NCBI RefSeq assembly: GCF_000384035.1
Contig: NZ_KB913024.1
Span: 3,543,899-3,607,898 of the forward strand
Direction: 5' to 3'
Origin: Actinopolyspora mortivallis DSM 44261
Lineage (GTDB): Bacteria; Actinomycetota; Actinomycetes; Mycobacteriales; Pseudonocardiaceae
Length of the DNA: 64,000 nt
A model generated the notes under the pieces. That model saw only the letters and a list, made by a program, of their open reading frames with translations. It was not told where the DNA came from and ran no database searches. How positions within the stretch are numbered: position 1 is the first letter of the stretch; each line of letters opens with the position of its first letter. A program made the translations under genes and the position numbers. This document shows positions 30,736 to 42,360 of the stretch, one piece after another.

Positions 30736-31441
30736 AAAGTAAGCACCACCCACGATCACCCGAGCGTGTCCCGACTCCCGCGGTCACGCACCGCGAGTAC
30801 GCCCCCAGCGGCCCCTTCACCGGAACGCGGGAACACCGGGGCCGCGGATACGGCAACACCGCTGGCACCACTCCGCGAACTGTCGTCCACGACGGACCGA
30901 GCGGTCGCGACGGAAAGATTCCGGGAAGTCCCACCGCGAACACATCCCGGAAAATCCCCCGGAAGAGGGCCCACACGTCTTTCCGGCACCTCATCCGAAC
31001 AGTGCCCCCCATTCACACCACCCCAGCACCCGACCACCGCTCGGAGTGCTCGATCACGTCATGCCCCGTGGCTGTGCGACACCGCCTCGAAAGAACTCGC
31101 GGAGCTGGCCACGCGGTGATCATATTACATCCCGGAACGGAATCGTCGGGCCTTCCGAACCAGCGATGTATCAGCAGCGCAGCCCGGCCTCGTGCCGCCG
31201 TGTTCGTGCGGCATCACAAGGACCGGCGCACACGCGGAAGGGAGCACCGGGGGAGCATTCCGTCCACCGACGGTGTTTCCCCGTTCCGGACGAAAAGGAC
31301 TCGAAAACAGCGTCGAATCGTGGACCATACCTCGATTCGACGAAAATTATCATTCCTTTCGGTGGACACCGAACCGAAGAATTTTTCTCATCGGCGTGTT
31401 CGCCCCGCCCGCATGCCGTTCGGAAGGAGCAGCACCGCGAC

Positions 31442-32464
31442 TCATTCGGAACCCGTCCGCGTGCGTTCCGCCGAAGTGCCCCGCTGGAACAGGCTGAACA
31501 TCCACCACAAGGACGGAAGCAGCACCAGGGCCCCGACCAGGATCACCCACAGGCTCACTCGCAGCACGGTGGGTTGGGCAGCGGCCTCGGCGATCGTGGT
31601 GTCCGGCAACAGCACCAAGGGGTACTGGGCCACCGCCCATCCCCACAGCAGAGCCGCCACGGCCACAGCAGCGGCGATCCGCGAGAGCAGGTAACGCCTG
31701 GTCAGCAGCAACAGCAGCGAAACGACTCCGCCGAGCGCGGAGACCGCGATCACCCCGATCCCCCTGCCCACCAACCCCGCGTACAGCCGGGGAGCGTCAG
31801 CGTGCAGCACCCCGATACCGGCCAGGGCCACCACCCCGGTGACCACGGCGGTACCGAGCGCCTTGCGCCGGAAGACCTCGGCGAGCTCGGGCTCGCCCTC
31901 CCTGCGCGCGTCGGCGCACAGGAACACCGCCGCCAGGTAGGCCGCGACGGCCACCGCGAGCACTCCCCCCAGCGCGGAGGTCGGATTCACCCAGCTTGTG
32001 ATCAGCCCACCTTCGGCGATCCCCAGCGGGGTACGTCCGGAGGCTATCCCCCCGGCCACCGTTCCGAGGAAGAACGGAGTCACCACAGAGGAGGAGGCGA
32101 AAGCGATCCCGTACATCCGGCGGTGCCCCGACTCGGTGCTCGCCTTGCGGAACGCGAAGGCCGCTCCCCGCGCGATGATGCCCAGCGCCACCAGAGTCAA
32201 CGGTATGTACATCGTGGAGGCCACCGAGGCGAACACGCCGGGAAACCCGGTCCAGCACAGCACGATCACGAAGATCAGCCACACGTGGTTGGCTTCCCAG
32301 ACCGGACCGATCGAGTGATTGATGAGCGCGCGTTGTTCGGAACCCCGCTCGGTCCCACCGGCGAGCAGATCCCAGAAGCCACCCCCGAAGTCGGCCCCAC
32401 CCAACAGCACGTAGGCGGTCAGCGCCAACCACATGACAGCGATGAACCAGTCCGCCGGAGTCAT
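31442..32464 (-). CDS. cydB: Cytochrome bd ubiquinol/menaquinol oxidase subunit II (CydB)
   Basis: Structural partner of CydA in the high-affinity bd oxidase. The 340-residue protein has about nine helices and the family's N-terminal DWFIAVMWLALTAYVLLGGADFGGGFWDLL, followed by GPVWEANHVWLIFV, both part of the quinol oxidase subunit II signature. The ATG at 32464 overlaps the cydA stop (ATGA). The tail is charged and short. No cydDC transporter genes, usually needed for assembly, lie within the window. Confidence 0.95.
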   Translation of the reverse strand: MTPADWFIAVMWLALTAYVLLGGADFGGGFWDLLAGGTERGSEQRALINHSIGPVWEANHVWLIFVIVLCWTGFPGVFASVASTMYIPLTLVALGIIARGAAFAFRKASTESGHRRMYGIAFASSSVVTPFFLGTVAGGIASGRTPLGIAEGGLITSWVNPTSALGGVLAVAVAAYLAAVFLCADARREGEPELAEVFRRKALGTAVVTGVVALAGIGVLHADAPRLYAGLVGRGIGVIAVSALGGVVSLLLLLTRRYLLSRIAAAVAVAALLWGWAVAQYPLVLLPDTTIAEAAAQPTVLRVSLWVILVGALVLLPSLWWMFSLFQRGTSAERTRTGSE

Positions 32465-33816
32465 CGGAGTTCCTCGTCGTGTTCCTGCGGGGCCAACGGG
32501 GCACGGGCCAGGCGTCTCAGCACGTAGACGCTGGCCACGGTCATCACGAGGTACACCGCGAGCACGGCCAGCAGCCCCCAGAGCAAGCCGGGCACGGGGG
32601 TGACGGCCTCGGCGGTGCGCATCCGACTCCAGACGATCCAGGGCTGGCGGCCCACCTCGGTGGTGATCCAGCCGAACTCCACCGCGAGCGGGGCGGCGAA
32701 ACCGGCCGCTGTGGCCAGCGCGAGAAAGACCCGCCCTCGGGGCATCCTCCGGCGACGCCACCACACGAGCCCGCACCAGGCCCCGAGCACCAGCAGTCCG
32801 AAGCCGATGGCCACCATGAGCTGAAAGGACCAGTGCACGATGTTCACCGGGGGGCGGTTCTCGGCGGCAGCCGCGGTCAACCCGGTTATCCGCCCTTCCG
32901 GGGTCCAGTGGGCCAGCAGGGACAGTCCACTGGGGATCTCGACCGCGTACTCCATCTCCCCCTGCCGGTAGATCCCACCGATGTGCAGCGGAACATGACG
33001 CGCCGTCTCGTGCACACCCTCGATCGCCGCGAGCTTGATCGGCTGGTTCACCGCGAGGAACTTGGCGGCCCAGTCCCCCACTCCGATCTGGACCGGGGTG
33101 AGCACCGCCCCCAGCGAGAACGGCACCAGGAAACCGAGCCGGTGGTACCGGTCGTCCCTGCCACGCAGGATCGCCGCCGCGTAGACGGCCGCCATGCCGA
33201 ATCCGGCCACCATGAAGGCCGCGAGGATCATGTGCACGCTCTGCGGCCAGGCCGCCGGGTTGAACATCGCCGCCCACGGCCGCACGTGCACGATCCGACC
33301 GTCCCGCAGCTCGAACCCCCGGGGCTGGTTCATCCAGGCGTTGGCCGTGACGACGAAGAACGCCGAGGCGACTCCCGCCACGCACACCGGGATTCCGGTC
33401 CACACGTGCACCCGGGGAGGAAGTCTGTCCCAGGCGTAGAGATAGATGCCCAGGAAGATGGCCTCGACGAAGAAGGCGAAACCCTCCAGTGTGAACGGCA
33501 GCCCGATGACCTGCCCGTAGGTGTCCATCATGCCGGGCCAGAGCACGCCCATCTCGAAGCTGAGGATCGTGCCCGAGACCGCCCCCACGGCGAAGAGCAC
33601 TCCCATGGCCTTGGCCCAGCGCCGTGCGAGCAACCGGTAGGCTTCGTCACCGGTGCGTACACCCCGCCACTCGGCGAAGACCGTGATCGCGGGCATTCCC
33701 ACGCCGAAGCAGGCGATCACGATGTGCCATCCCAGCGAGAAGGCCATCTGCAACCGCGCCGCGAACAGATCCGTGGGAGAGGCCGCCTCGGCCAGCACCG
33801 GGCCCGTCAGGGACAT
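32461..33816 (-). CDS. cydA: Cytochrome bd oxidase subunit I (CydA)
   Basis: Haem-bearing catalytic subunit of the bd oxidase, 451 residues. It has the N-terminal haem-ligand His in SLGWHIV, the His of SVHMILAAFMVAGFG, and the quinol-site GRQPW motif. The Q-loop is short, as in the cyanide-insensitive (CioA-like) and actinobacterial forms. Start choice: the ATG at 33816 is 10 nt after GGGGA and gives a standard N terminus; a GTG at 33849 is open. It is cotranscribed with cydB. I see no clear Rex operator upstream. Confidence 0.95.
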   Translation of the reverse strand: MSLTGPVLAEAASPTDLFAARLQMAFSLGWHIVIACFGVGMPAITVFAEWRGVRTGDEAYRLLARRWAKAMGVLFAVGAVSGTILSFEMGVLWPGMMDTYGQVIGLPFTLEGFAFFVEAIFLGIYLYAWDRLPPRVHVWTGIPVCVAGVASAFFVVTANAWMNQPRGFELRDGRIVHVRPWAAMFNPAAWPQSVHMILAAFMVAGFGMAAVYAAAILRGRDDRYHRLGFLVPFSLGAVLTPVQIGVGDWAAKFLAVNQPIKLAAIEGVHETARHVPLHIGGIYRQGEMEYAVEIPSGLSLLAHWTPEGRITGLTAAAAENRPPVNIVHWSFQLMVAIGFGLLVLGAWCGLVWWRRRRMPRGRVFLALATAAGFAAPLAVEFGWITTEVGRQPWIVWSRMRTAEAVTPVPGLLWGLLAVLAVYLVMTVASVYVLRRLARAPLAPQEHDEELR

Positions 33817-34280
33817 CCGGCCACGTCCCCGGACGACCCGGTCTCCCACACCCAGGAGCTCGACAACGTTCCTCCCGCTCGCACCGACGAGTCACGGCGC
33901 GGACCCGAAGTCATCCCGGACCACGGATCCGCCGCACCACGGTCCGGAACATAATGGATCTCCGGCCCGCTCGCAGGACGGACGAGGAGCACGTCGCGAT
34001 TCGAGCATTTTTCATATTTTACTCGCGAACAGAGAACCTAAAAAATTTTCCTCGCCGGAACTTTGGATATCGCACGAGATATCATTTTCCGAGGTACGGT
34101 ACTTCCTCTGTCGTCACGAAAGAAGGAACACCTTTCCCACATCCGAACATCGCCGGTGAGGAATCCGGGTTACTCCCGTATCCCCGACAGCCCCCTCACA
34201 ACTTCCCCTTCGTAGGCCCACCAAATCTGCTCAGGAACGGGACACCCATTGGGCAAAGAATAATGCCACGAGATTCATCG
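33817..34280. other. AT-richer intergenic region before cydA
   Basis: About 460 bp, noticeably AT-rich for this genome between 34000 and 34100 (it includes AAAAAATTTT). Two GATATC sites lie 6 bp apart at 34066-34071 and 34078-34083, and a 7-bp inverted repeat CCGGACC/GGTCCGG spans about 33917-33948. On the minus strand TATGTT near 33950 is a possible -10 for cydAB. No gene is supported. Confidence 0.45.
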
Positions 34281-34826
34281 CTATGACTGCTTCCCAAAAT
34301 CGGGAGGCGGCCCAACGACCCGAGCGGGCAGACCGTACTGCCGAAGAATTTCCGCACTCGGAGGAAGCAGTGCGCGAGCGACTCGGTAATTCACGAACGA
34401 CAGGCCAAAAAGAACCAGAGGTGGAAAGATTCCCACTACAACGGATGCTGTCGCGACGTCCGTTGGTTCCGTGAGATGCACCAACAAGGGCACATAAGAA
34501 AGCAGAGACAGCACCGCCTCAACGATCGTCAGAGCCAGCAGCGGGCGTCGCACCTGCGCAGCGACCGTCAGATTCAGATATCCGGATGACACACTGGAAC
34601 GCCCCGCCAGAAGATAACTCCCGGACACCAACAGAAAGAGAGCACACAGTCCCTGCAGTAGTTTGACGAACATGAGATGGCCGTCCAGGAACAGCACGAT
34701 GATTCCGATGATCGGAGCAACAATCAACGAGGGTACGGACCTGCTCGCGCACGAGCTTCTGATTCTTCGTTCCAGTTGAGGTGACACCTGTACGAAACTG
34801 ACGTACGGAAACGGTCCGAATCCCAT
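34281..34826 (-). CDS. Low-GC four-helix membrane protein, unknown
   Basis: A 181-residue protein with four hydrophobic segments (about 33-52, 55-76, 94-117 and 124-146) and soluble ends. Base composition is clearly lower in GC than neighbours, and codons such as AGA and ATA, rare elsewhere in the window, occur. Its ATG at 34826 shares one base with the TGA of the upstream gene (TGATG), so the two are translationally coupled. I recognise no family. The pair looks like a horizontally acquired cassette next to tRNA-Thr. Confidence 0.6.
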   Translation of the reverse strand: MGFGPFPYVSFVQVSPQLERRIRSSCASRSVPSLIVAPIIGIIVLFLDGHLMFVKLLQGLCALFLLVSGSYLLAGRSSVSSGYLNLTVAAQVRRPLLALTIVEAVLSLLSYVPLLVHLTEPTDVATASVVVGIFPPLVLFGLSFVNYRVARALLPPSAEILRQYGLPARVVGPPPDFGKQS

Positions 34827-35354
34827 CAGTTGACCTTCCAGTTCGAAACGTCACCGTCACTGGTCGTGGCATCTCCGAGATCCACCGAAGAACGGGTCCA
34901 TTCTCCACCGAGGTCTGTGATCTTTTGTCTGATCGCAGTTTGTTCCGCTTCAATCGCCTCCACCGAATCGTTCACAGAGTTCCTCGTTCGCTCCGCCGGA
35001 CCCTTTGCCACCGTAAGTCCTTCCACTTGATCCGAAACCAATTCCTTGTACGCCTCGGCAGTCCCGCCCTCACATTCTAAGTAAGTACACAAACCAGGAA
35101 AGGACATATCGCCAGCAACAATCCGGACGGTATCACACAATTTTTCCGCCCGTTGACCACCGATTGAGTGCATAACCTTCTACACATTCTCTCCAGTTTT
35201 GGGCTAATTCGCCGGATGAAGACAGCTCCCGAACGGCTTCAGCCAGACACCGGTTGACGGTACGACAACGTGTATCCAGTCTGATCACGGATCCGTGGTG
35301 TTCGGCCAGGCAGTTCGAGATCCTACCAGCGACAACGGTGTCGGAGACTCTCAA
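34826..35354 (-). pseudogene. Frameshifted low-GC gene (two overlapping pieces of one protein)
   Basis: The 5' piece (TTG at 35354, stop 35133) ends soon after ...GELAQNWRECVEGYA. The 3' piece (ATG at 35173 to 34826) begins MHSIGGQRAEKLCDTVRIV in another frame. Removing one base between about 35168 and 35175 would join them into a single protein of about 175 residues, with a Cys-containing helical N terminus and a predicted coiled coil (about 125-155). A rare TTA codon occurs in the 5' piece. The other readings are two genuine overlapping genes or a sequencing error. Function unknown. Confidence 0.5.
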
Positions 35355-35428
35355 CCCTCAGCCCGGGCTCGTCTTCGACGATCAGAGACGGGGCGGTCAG
35401 ACACCCCACGCGCGCTACCCAGAAAACA

Positions 35429-35460
35429 GCGGCGGGAGGTGAAGGTTCACCTCCCGCCGC
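35429..35460 (-). terminator. Intrinsic terminator after tRNA-Thr
   Basis: A perfect 15-bp stem (35429-35443 with 35446-35460) is followed on the minus strand by TGTTTTCT. It begins only 6 nt from the tRNA 3' end, so the tRNA is a single-gene transcript. Confidence 0.85.
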
Positions 35461-35465
35461 AGCAG

Positions 35466-35539
35466 AGCCGCCTAGGGGAGTCGAACCCCTGACCTACGCA
35501 TTACGAGTGCGTCGCTCTGACCGACTGAGCTAAGGCGGC
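35466..35539 (-). tRNA. tRNA-Thr (anticodon CGT)
   Basis: On the minus strand a complete cloverleaf can be drawn. The acceptor is GCCGCCT/AGGCGGC, the D arm GCTC/GAGC, the anticodon stem ACGCA/TGCGT with loop CTCGTAA, and the T arm AGGGG/CCCCT with TTCGACT. The anticodon CGT reads ACG threonine codons. The CCA is not encoded. The low-GC genes at 34.3-35.4 kb lie on its 3' side. Confidence 0.97.
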
Positions 35540-35552
35540 GCAGCCTGGTCCC

Positions 35553-35558
35553 ACTATA
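35553..35558 (-). promoter_or_regulatory. -10 element of tRNA-Thr
   Basis: TATAGT on the minus strand, ending 13 nt before the mature tRNA 5' end, fits a sigma-70 -10 with a leader of about six nucleotides. No good -35 is seen at 17-18 bp. Confidence 0.6.
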
Positions 35559-35641
35559 GCGGGCCGCCGAACGTCACTCGCAGACCCCCCGCTCGTTGAG
35601 CCCCACGGTGACCTCGATCACGAACAGTCGGAAGGTGCCGG

Positions 35642-37171
35642 ATGCGCATACCCACCGTCCACCGCATCGCCGTGTGCTCCGTCGTCTCCCTGGCCGTGGG
35701 GTTTCTGGGCCTTCCCGCCGCCGCTCAGAGCACTCCACCGAGCACGCCGGTGCCCAGTCCCGAGTTCCCGGACCAGCCACCGGGCGCCTCGGAACCCGAG
35801 GATCCCCCTCCCGGCCCGGTCGTGGCCGAGGCGGGAACCGGCATAGGTATGCTGCGCGTGCTGCCCAACGCCGTGCCCGGTGAGTCGATCATCGACGATC
35901 CCGAGTTCGACGAGAAGATCCCCCGGCAGGCCCTGGTGGAGACCGGCATGGGCATCTCGGTGGCCAAAGCCAACTCCGAGGCCTACCTGGCCCAGGAAAG
36001 GGCCGTGGCGGAGGCGGCCCCCTTCGGTTTCGCCGTCGGAGGCCACGCACCCGCCCTGCCCGGTTCCCTGGCACAGACGGCGGTGCCCGACCACGAGGAA
36101 CCGAAGACCCGCGGGCTCGAACCCCCCTCCTCTCCCCTGGACAAGCTGCTCGACCTCGGACTGCTCGAAGGAAGCGTGCACGCCCGCTGGGACGAACGGC
36201 TCGGCCCCTGCGTGAGCCCCATCTCCGACGCGGAAACCTCGCTGGCCAGCATCTCGGCGGTGAACGTGCTGCCCGCCCTGAAGGACAAGGAGCCGGAGTT
36301 GGCCCAGCGGGCCGCGCAGGCGGCACCCGGGGCCGCGGACGAACGGACCGAGGAGTCGTTCGCCCCGCTGGAGCGGCTGGGCGGGCTGCTCGGCGGGCCC
36401 GCGGCTTCCGAGCCCACGGCCGGCTCGCTGCTGCGTGTTCCCGACCTTATGCGGGCCCACTCCAACGTGCGGCTGGTCGACGCCGAAGGGCAGAAGGGCA
36501 AAGCGGTCCGGTCCACCTCCGAGTTCGAGGTGGCCAGCATTCGCCTGTTCGCGGGAACCTCCCAGGAACTCCGGGTCGACGTGGTCAGCGCTCCGCGCCT
36601 GACGGCCACCGCAACCGGCGACCCCGACACGTCCACGGTGGACTACACCGCTCCCGTGCTGCGGATCAGCCGGGACGGCGAGGAACTGTTCACTCTCGAC
36701 GCCGCCCATCCCGAGTTCGAACTTCCGATCGGACTCCCACTGCCCAGCGACGGGGACACGCCGGGCACCGCCGTGGTCGGCGAGACCGACCGCCCCGGGG
36801 TGATCGACCTCGGAGTGCTGCGTCTGAGTCTGGGGGAACTCACCGAGGACAGGGTCGGCACCGAGATGCGCGCCAGAGCCAGACTGTTGGACCTGGAGAT
36901 CCTGCCCAACGACTTCCTCGGGTTCTCCACCGCGCTGGCCAAGATCTCGTTCGGGGAACAGTTCGCCAGGGCGAAGGCACCCGAAGGGGGCATCCACTGT
37001 GAGCGGGAACCCGCTCCCGAGTCACCGACCACACCGCCGGTGAAGCAGGTGGCGGATCCGCCGCTGCCGAAAACCTCCGGGGCCTACCACGCGGTGGGGC
37101 TCTTCTGGACCGGAACCCTGCTGCTGTTGTTCGGAGCCGTGCTCATCGCCGCGCTGCCGCGTCGCCGCTGA
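35642..37171 (+). CDS. Sortase-type (LPKTS) cell-surface protein
   Basis: A 509-residue exported protein. A Sec signal peptide (about 1-29, ending AAAQS) leads to a Pro/Ser/Glu-rich linker and then a Leu/Ala/Glu-rich body with beta-strand-like repeats (FEVASIRLFAGTSQELRVDVVSAP; VGTEMRARARLLDLEILP). The C terminus is a sorting signal: LPKTS at 475-479, a hydrophobic helix (about 486-505) and Arg-Arg-Arg. The last motif residue is Ser, not the usual Gly, so either a variant sortase uses it or it is membrane anchored. No sortase gene is nearby. Body function unknown. Confidence 0.8.
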   Translation: MRIPTVHRIAVCSVVSLAVGFLGLPAAAQSTPPSTPVPSPEFPDQPPGASEPEDPPPGPVVAEAGTGIGMLRVLPNAVPGESIIDDPEFDEKIPRQALVETGMGISVAKANSEAYLAQERAVAEAAPFGFAVGGHAPALPGSLAQTAVPDHEEPKTRGLEPPSSPLDKLLDLGLLEGSVHARWDERLGPCVSPISDAETSLASISAVNVLPALKDKEPELAQRAAQAAPGAADERTEESFAPLERLGGLLGGPAASEPTAGSLLRVPDLMRAHSNVRLVDAEGQKGKAVRSTSEFEVASIRLFAGTSQELRVDVVSAPRLTATATGDPDTSTVDYTAPVLRISRDGEELFTLDAAHPEFELPIGLPLPSDGDTPGTAVVGETDRPGVIDLGVLRLSLGELTEDRVGTEMRARARLLDLEILPNDFLGFSTALAKISFGEQFARAKAPEGGIHCEREPAPESPTTPPVKQVADPPLPKTSGAYHAVGLFWTGTLLLLFGAVLIAALPRRR

Positions 37172-37172
37172 T

Positions 37173-37201
37173 CCGCTGCCGCCTCCTCGTGCCGGCAGCG
37201 G
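37173..37201. terminator. Two-way terminator between convergent genes
   Basis: A 9-bp stem (CCGCTGCCG at 37173-37181, complement at 37193-37201) with an 11-nt loop fills nearly the whole 30-bp gap between the surface-protein gene and holB. Confidence 0.6.
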
Positions 37202-38422
37202 TCACCGGTACAACTCGGCGGCCAGGGCCTCCACCGCCACCACGGGTTTGACGTTGCGGTTCAGGGCGGTGCGGCAGCGCAGCACCGCCTCCAGCCGACG
37301 CAGTGTGGTCTCCGAGGTCCACTCCTCGGCGGCACCGCGGATCTCCCCGGCGAAATCGGGATGGTTCAACGGAACCGAGGCCCCGAAGCGGGTGGCCAGC
37401 ACGTCCCGGTAGAAACCGGCCAGGTCGACCAGGGCGAGGTCCAGGGCGTCCCGTTGGGAACGGGTCGTCCTGGCCTTCTGCTTCTTCTCCAGCTCCTTCA
37501 GGGCCGCGTTGACCCCCTTGGCGGCCGAGGAGGCGCCCTTGCCGCTTCCCCCTGCCCCCATGGCGGTGCGCAGCTCCTCCTTCTCCGCCTCGTTGCGCTC
37601 CTCGTGCATCTCGGAGGCCTCGGTCTCCGCCGAGCGCACCAACGCCCCGGCCTCGGTGAACACCTCGGAGAGGTCCCGCAGGCCACGCGGGATCCGCAGC
37701 ACGTCCTCCCGTCGCTGCCGCGCCTGGGGATCGGTGGCCAACCTCCTGGCCCGGTCGATGTGCCCCCCGCACACGGACGCGGCCCACTCCGCCGTCTCCG
37801 CGTCCACACCGTCCCTGTGGCGGAGCGACTCGGCGATCGCCCCGGTCAGGGGAGTGCGCAGTTGCAGGGGCCGGCACCGGGACCGGATCGTCACCGGGAC
37901 GTCGGCGGGGTGGTCCGAGGGGGCGCACAGCAGGAACACCGTCCGCTCCGGAGGTTCCTCCACCGCCTTGAGCAGCGCGTTGCCCGCGCCCTCGGTGAGC
38001 CGGTCGGCGTCCTCGATCACCACGATCCGCCAGTGGCCGGTGCTGGGCTTGCGGGCGGCGGCCTGCACCAACGACCGCATCTCGGACACCGAGATCGACA
38101 GCCCCTCAGGTGCCACGGTGGTGACGTCCGCGTGCGTGCCCGCCAACGCCGTCTCGCAGGAGGCACACGCCCCGCACCCCAGCGAGTCCGGGTCGGAGCA
38201 CTGCAACGCTCCCGCGAAGGCCCGCGCGGCGAGCGAGCGACCGCAACCCGGCGGCCCCGTGAACAGCCAGGCGTGGGTCATCGCCCCATCCGTCACGTCA
38301 CCGGTGCCCCGCAGGGCCCGCCGTGCGGCGCGCACCGCGGCCGTCAGGGTGCGCACGGCGGCGGGCTGTCCGATCACCTCGGACCAGATGCCCTGAGCGG
38401 GCGAGACATCCTGCTCCGTCAT
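37202..38422 (-). CDS. holB: DNA polymerase III subunit delta' (HolB)
   Basis: Stator subunit of the clamp loader. The 406-residue AAA+ protein has GPPGCGRSLAA in the P-loop position, with Arg in place of the Walker Lys, as expected for a subunit that does not hydrolyse ATP. A zinc module follows (LGCGACASCETALAGTHADV), then VVIEDADRLTEGAGNALLKAVEEPP and RSRC. The C-terminal 150 residues are helical, with a charged Lys/Glu/Ala linker near residue 290. It lies 72 nt downstream of topA, as Rv3644c lies near Rv3646c. Confidence 0.95.
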   Translation of the reverse strand: MTEQDVSPAQGIWSEVIGQPAAVRTLTAAVRAARRALRGTGDVTDGAMTHAWLFTGPPGCGRSLAARAFAGALQCSDPDSLGCGACASCETALAGTHADVTTVAPEGLSISVSEMRSLVQAAARKPSTGHWRIVVIEDADRLTEGAGNALLKAVEEPPERTVFLLCAPSDHPADVPVTIRSRCRPLQLRTPLTGAIAESLRHRDGVDAETAEWAASVCGGHIDRARRLATDPQARQRREDVLRIPRGLRDLSEVFTEAGALVRSAETEASEMHEERNEAEKEELRTAMGAGGSGKGASSAAKGVNAALKELEKKQKARTTRSQRDALDLALVDLAGFYRDVLATRFGASVPLNHPDFAGEIRGAAEEWTSETTLRRLEAVLRCRTALNRNVKPVVAVEALAAELYR

Positions 38423-38494
38423 CGACGCCTCTCACTCCGGGTGCGCCACCGGCGGTGGGAGCCACACCGGCCCCAGCCCCGGCGGCGCCCCCGG

Positions 38495-41425
<2,931 letters not shown>

Positions 41426-41611
41426 GCCTACCCTGCTCTCGTCCGAAGGTGTCCGATTCGTCAGTGTGCACCCTGCACGGTCGGGTTCACCGCGCCGGGG
41501 AACGCACAGCGTGACACACGTCGAGTCAGTTCCGCTCGTTTCACCGGGCCGAACGTCTCCGATGCAGGCGGTGTTCCTCCGTGACGACAGGGGGGATCTG
41601 TGTCGAACGAC

Positions 41612-42196
41612 TCACGGCGAGAACGGCCACGCTCCCCCAGCGACGCCCTCCGGCGCCGGTCCGACGAGCTCGGCCAACCGCATCAGACGACGTCTGCCCA
41701 CGATCCGCAGAGCGGGTTGGCTTCCCGGCGAGCCCACCGTCCGCGCGGGCAGGCCGACCCGACCGAGGGAACTGGCCAACGGTCCGTGCGTTTCCGGCAC
41801 ACCCGGATCCAGCCCGAGAAGATAGCCCCCAGCAGTAGGGGCGCCCGAGACGAGCACCCAGACTCGGAGCGCCGAACCATCCGGGATGAATCCGTTCGGC
41901 ACCGACTTTACCTCGCCGTGTAACCAGCACGCCGCCAGCTGGGTCAGATCGGCCCGGAAAGGGGTGCGGAGCAGGGAATACCCCGCCTCGTCACGCCCCA
42001 GTTCCACGTCCACCCCGCGCTCGGCGCACACCTCGACCAACGCCCGGGCCCGCCACGTCTCGGAGACCACCACGGAAAGCCGTGCGGCCGTGCCACGTCC
42101 GAACGTGGTCACCCGTCCCGGCCCGCACAGCAGCCCGGCCAGATCCGCCACACGGGCGGGCCGTGCCTCGGCCGAGAAGAACGAAAGCTGGCCCAC
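41612..42196 (-). CDS. Conserved actinobacterial protein beside topA (Rv3647c-like)
   Basis: A 194-residue protein beginning VGQLSFFSAEARPARVADLAGLLCGPG, close in length and position to mycobacterial Rv3647c. The N-terminal half has RLSVVVSETWRARALVEVCAERGVDVEL, and the C terminus RLMRLAELVGPAPEGVAGGAWP. No catalytic motif is visible. The GTG at 42196 is chosen because the sequence upstream loses coding character. It is often labelled simply 'conserved hypothetical'. Synteny with topA suggests, but does not prove, a DNA-related role. Confidence 0.82.
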   Translation of the reverse strand: MGQLSFFSAEARPARVADLAGLLCGPGRVTTFGRGTAARLSVVVSETWRARALVEVCAERGVDVELGRDEAGYSLLRTPFRADLTQLAACWLHGEVKSVPNGFIPDGSALRVWVLVSGAPTAGGYLLGLDPGVPETHGPLASSLGRVGLPARTVGSPGSQPALRIVGRRRLMRLAELVGPAPEGVAGGAWPFSP

Positions 42197-42360
42197 GCCG
42201 GTGATCGTAGGACCCCCACCGGCCACGCACCAGACTCCGTTCGGCCCGCGCGGGCCACACGACCCGATCGACGGGTGGAAGCGGCCCCGGCAGCCGCCCC
42301 CGCGCGCACCCGTGCCGTGATCGGTGGCCCGCCCGGAGTCCTTCCGCCGGGGCCGGAGAC

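Larger units (their letters stand above)
30289..31441. other. 1.15-kb region without a recognisable gene
   Basis: GC drops modestly and no frame on either strand shows coding bias or a recognisable protein over the whole stretch. It contains the hairpin at 30389-30414 and the palindrome at 30724-30735, listed separately. The end nearest cydB (about 31300-31400) is AT-richer and probably holds nothing but spacer beyond the 3' end of cydB. A small RNA cannot be excluded. Confidence 0.5.

Noticed and set aside
33817-34100. Rex (redox) operator upstream of cydA
   Set aside because: No TTGTGAA-type inverted repeat is present. The GATATC pair is not a known Rex site.
33950-35466. Integrated mobile element with attachment sites at tRNA-Thr
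   Set aside because: No integrase and no duplicated tRNA 3' end could be seen. Only the composition shift and tRNA proximity support it, so no mobile element was called.
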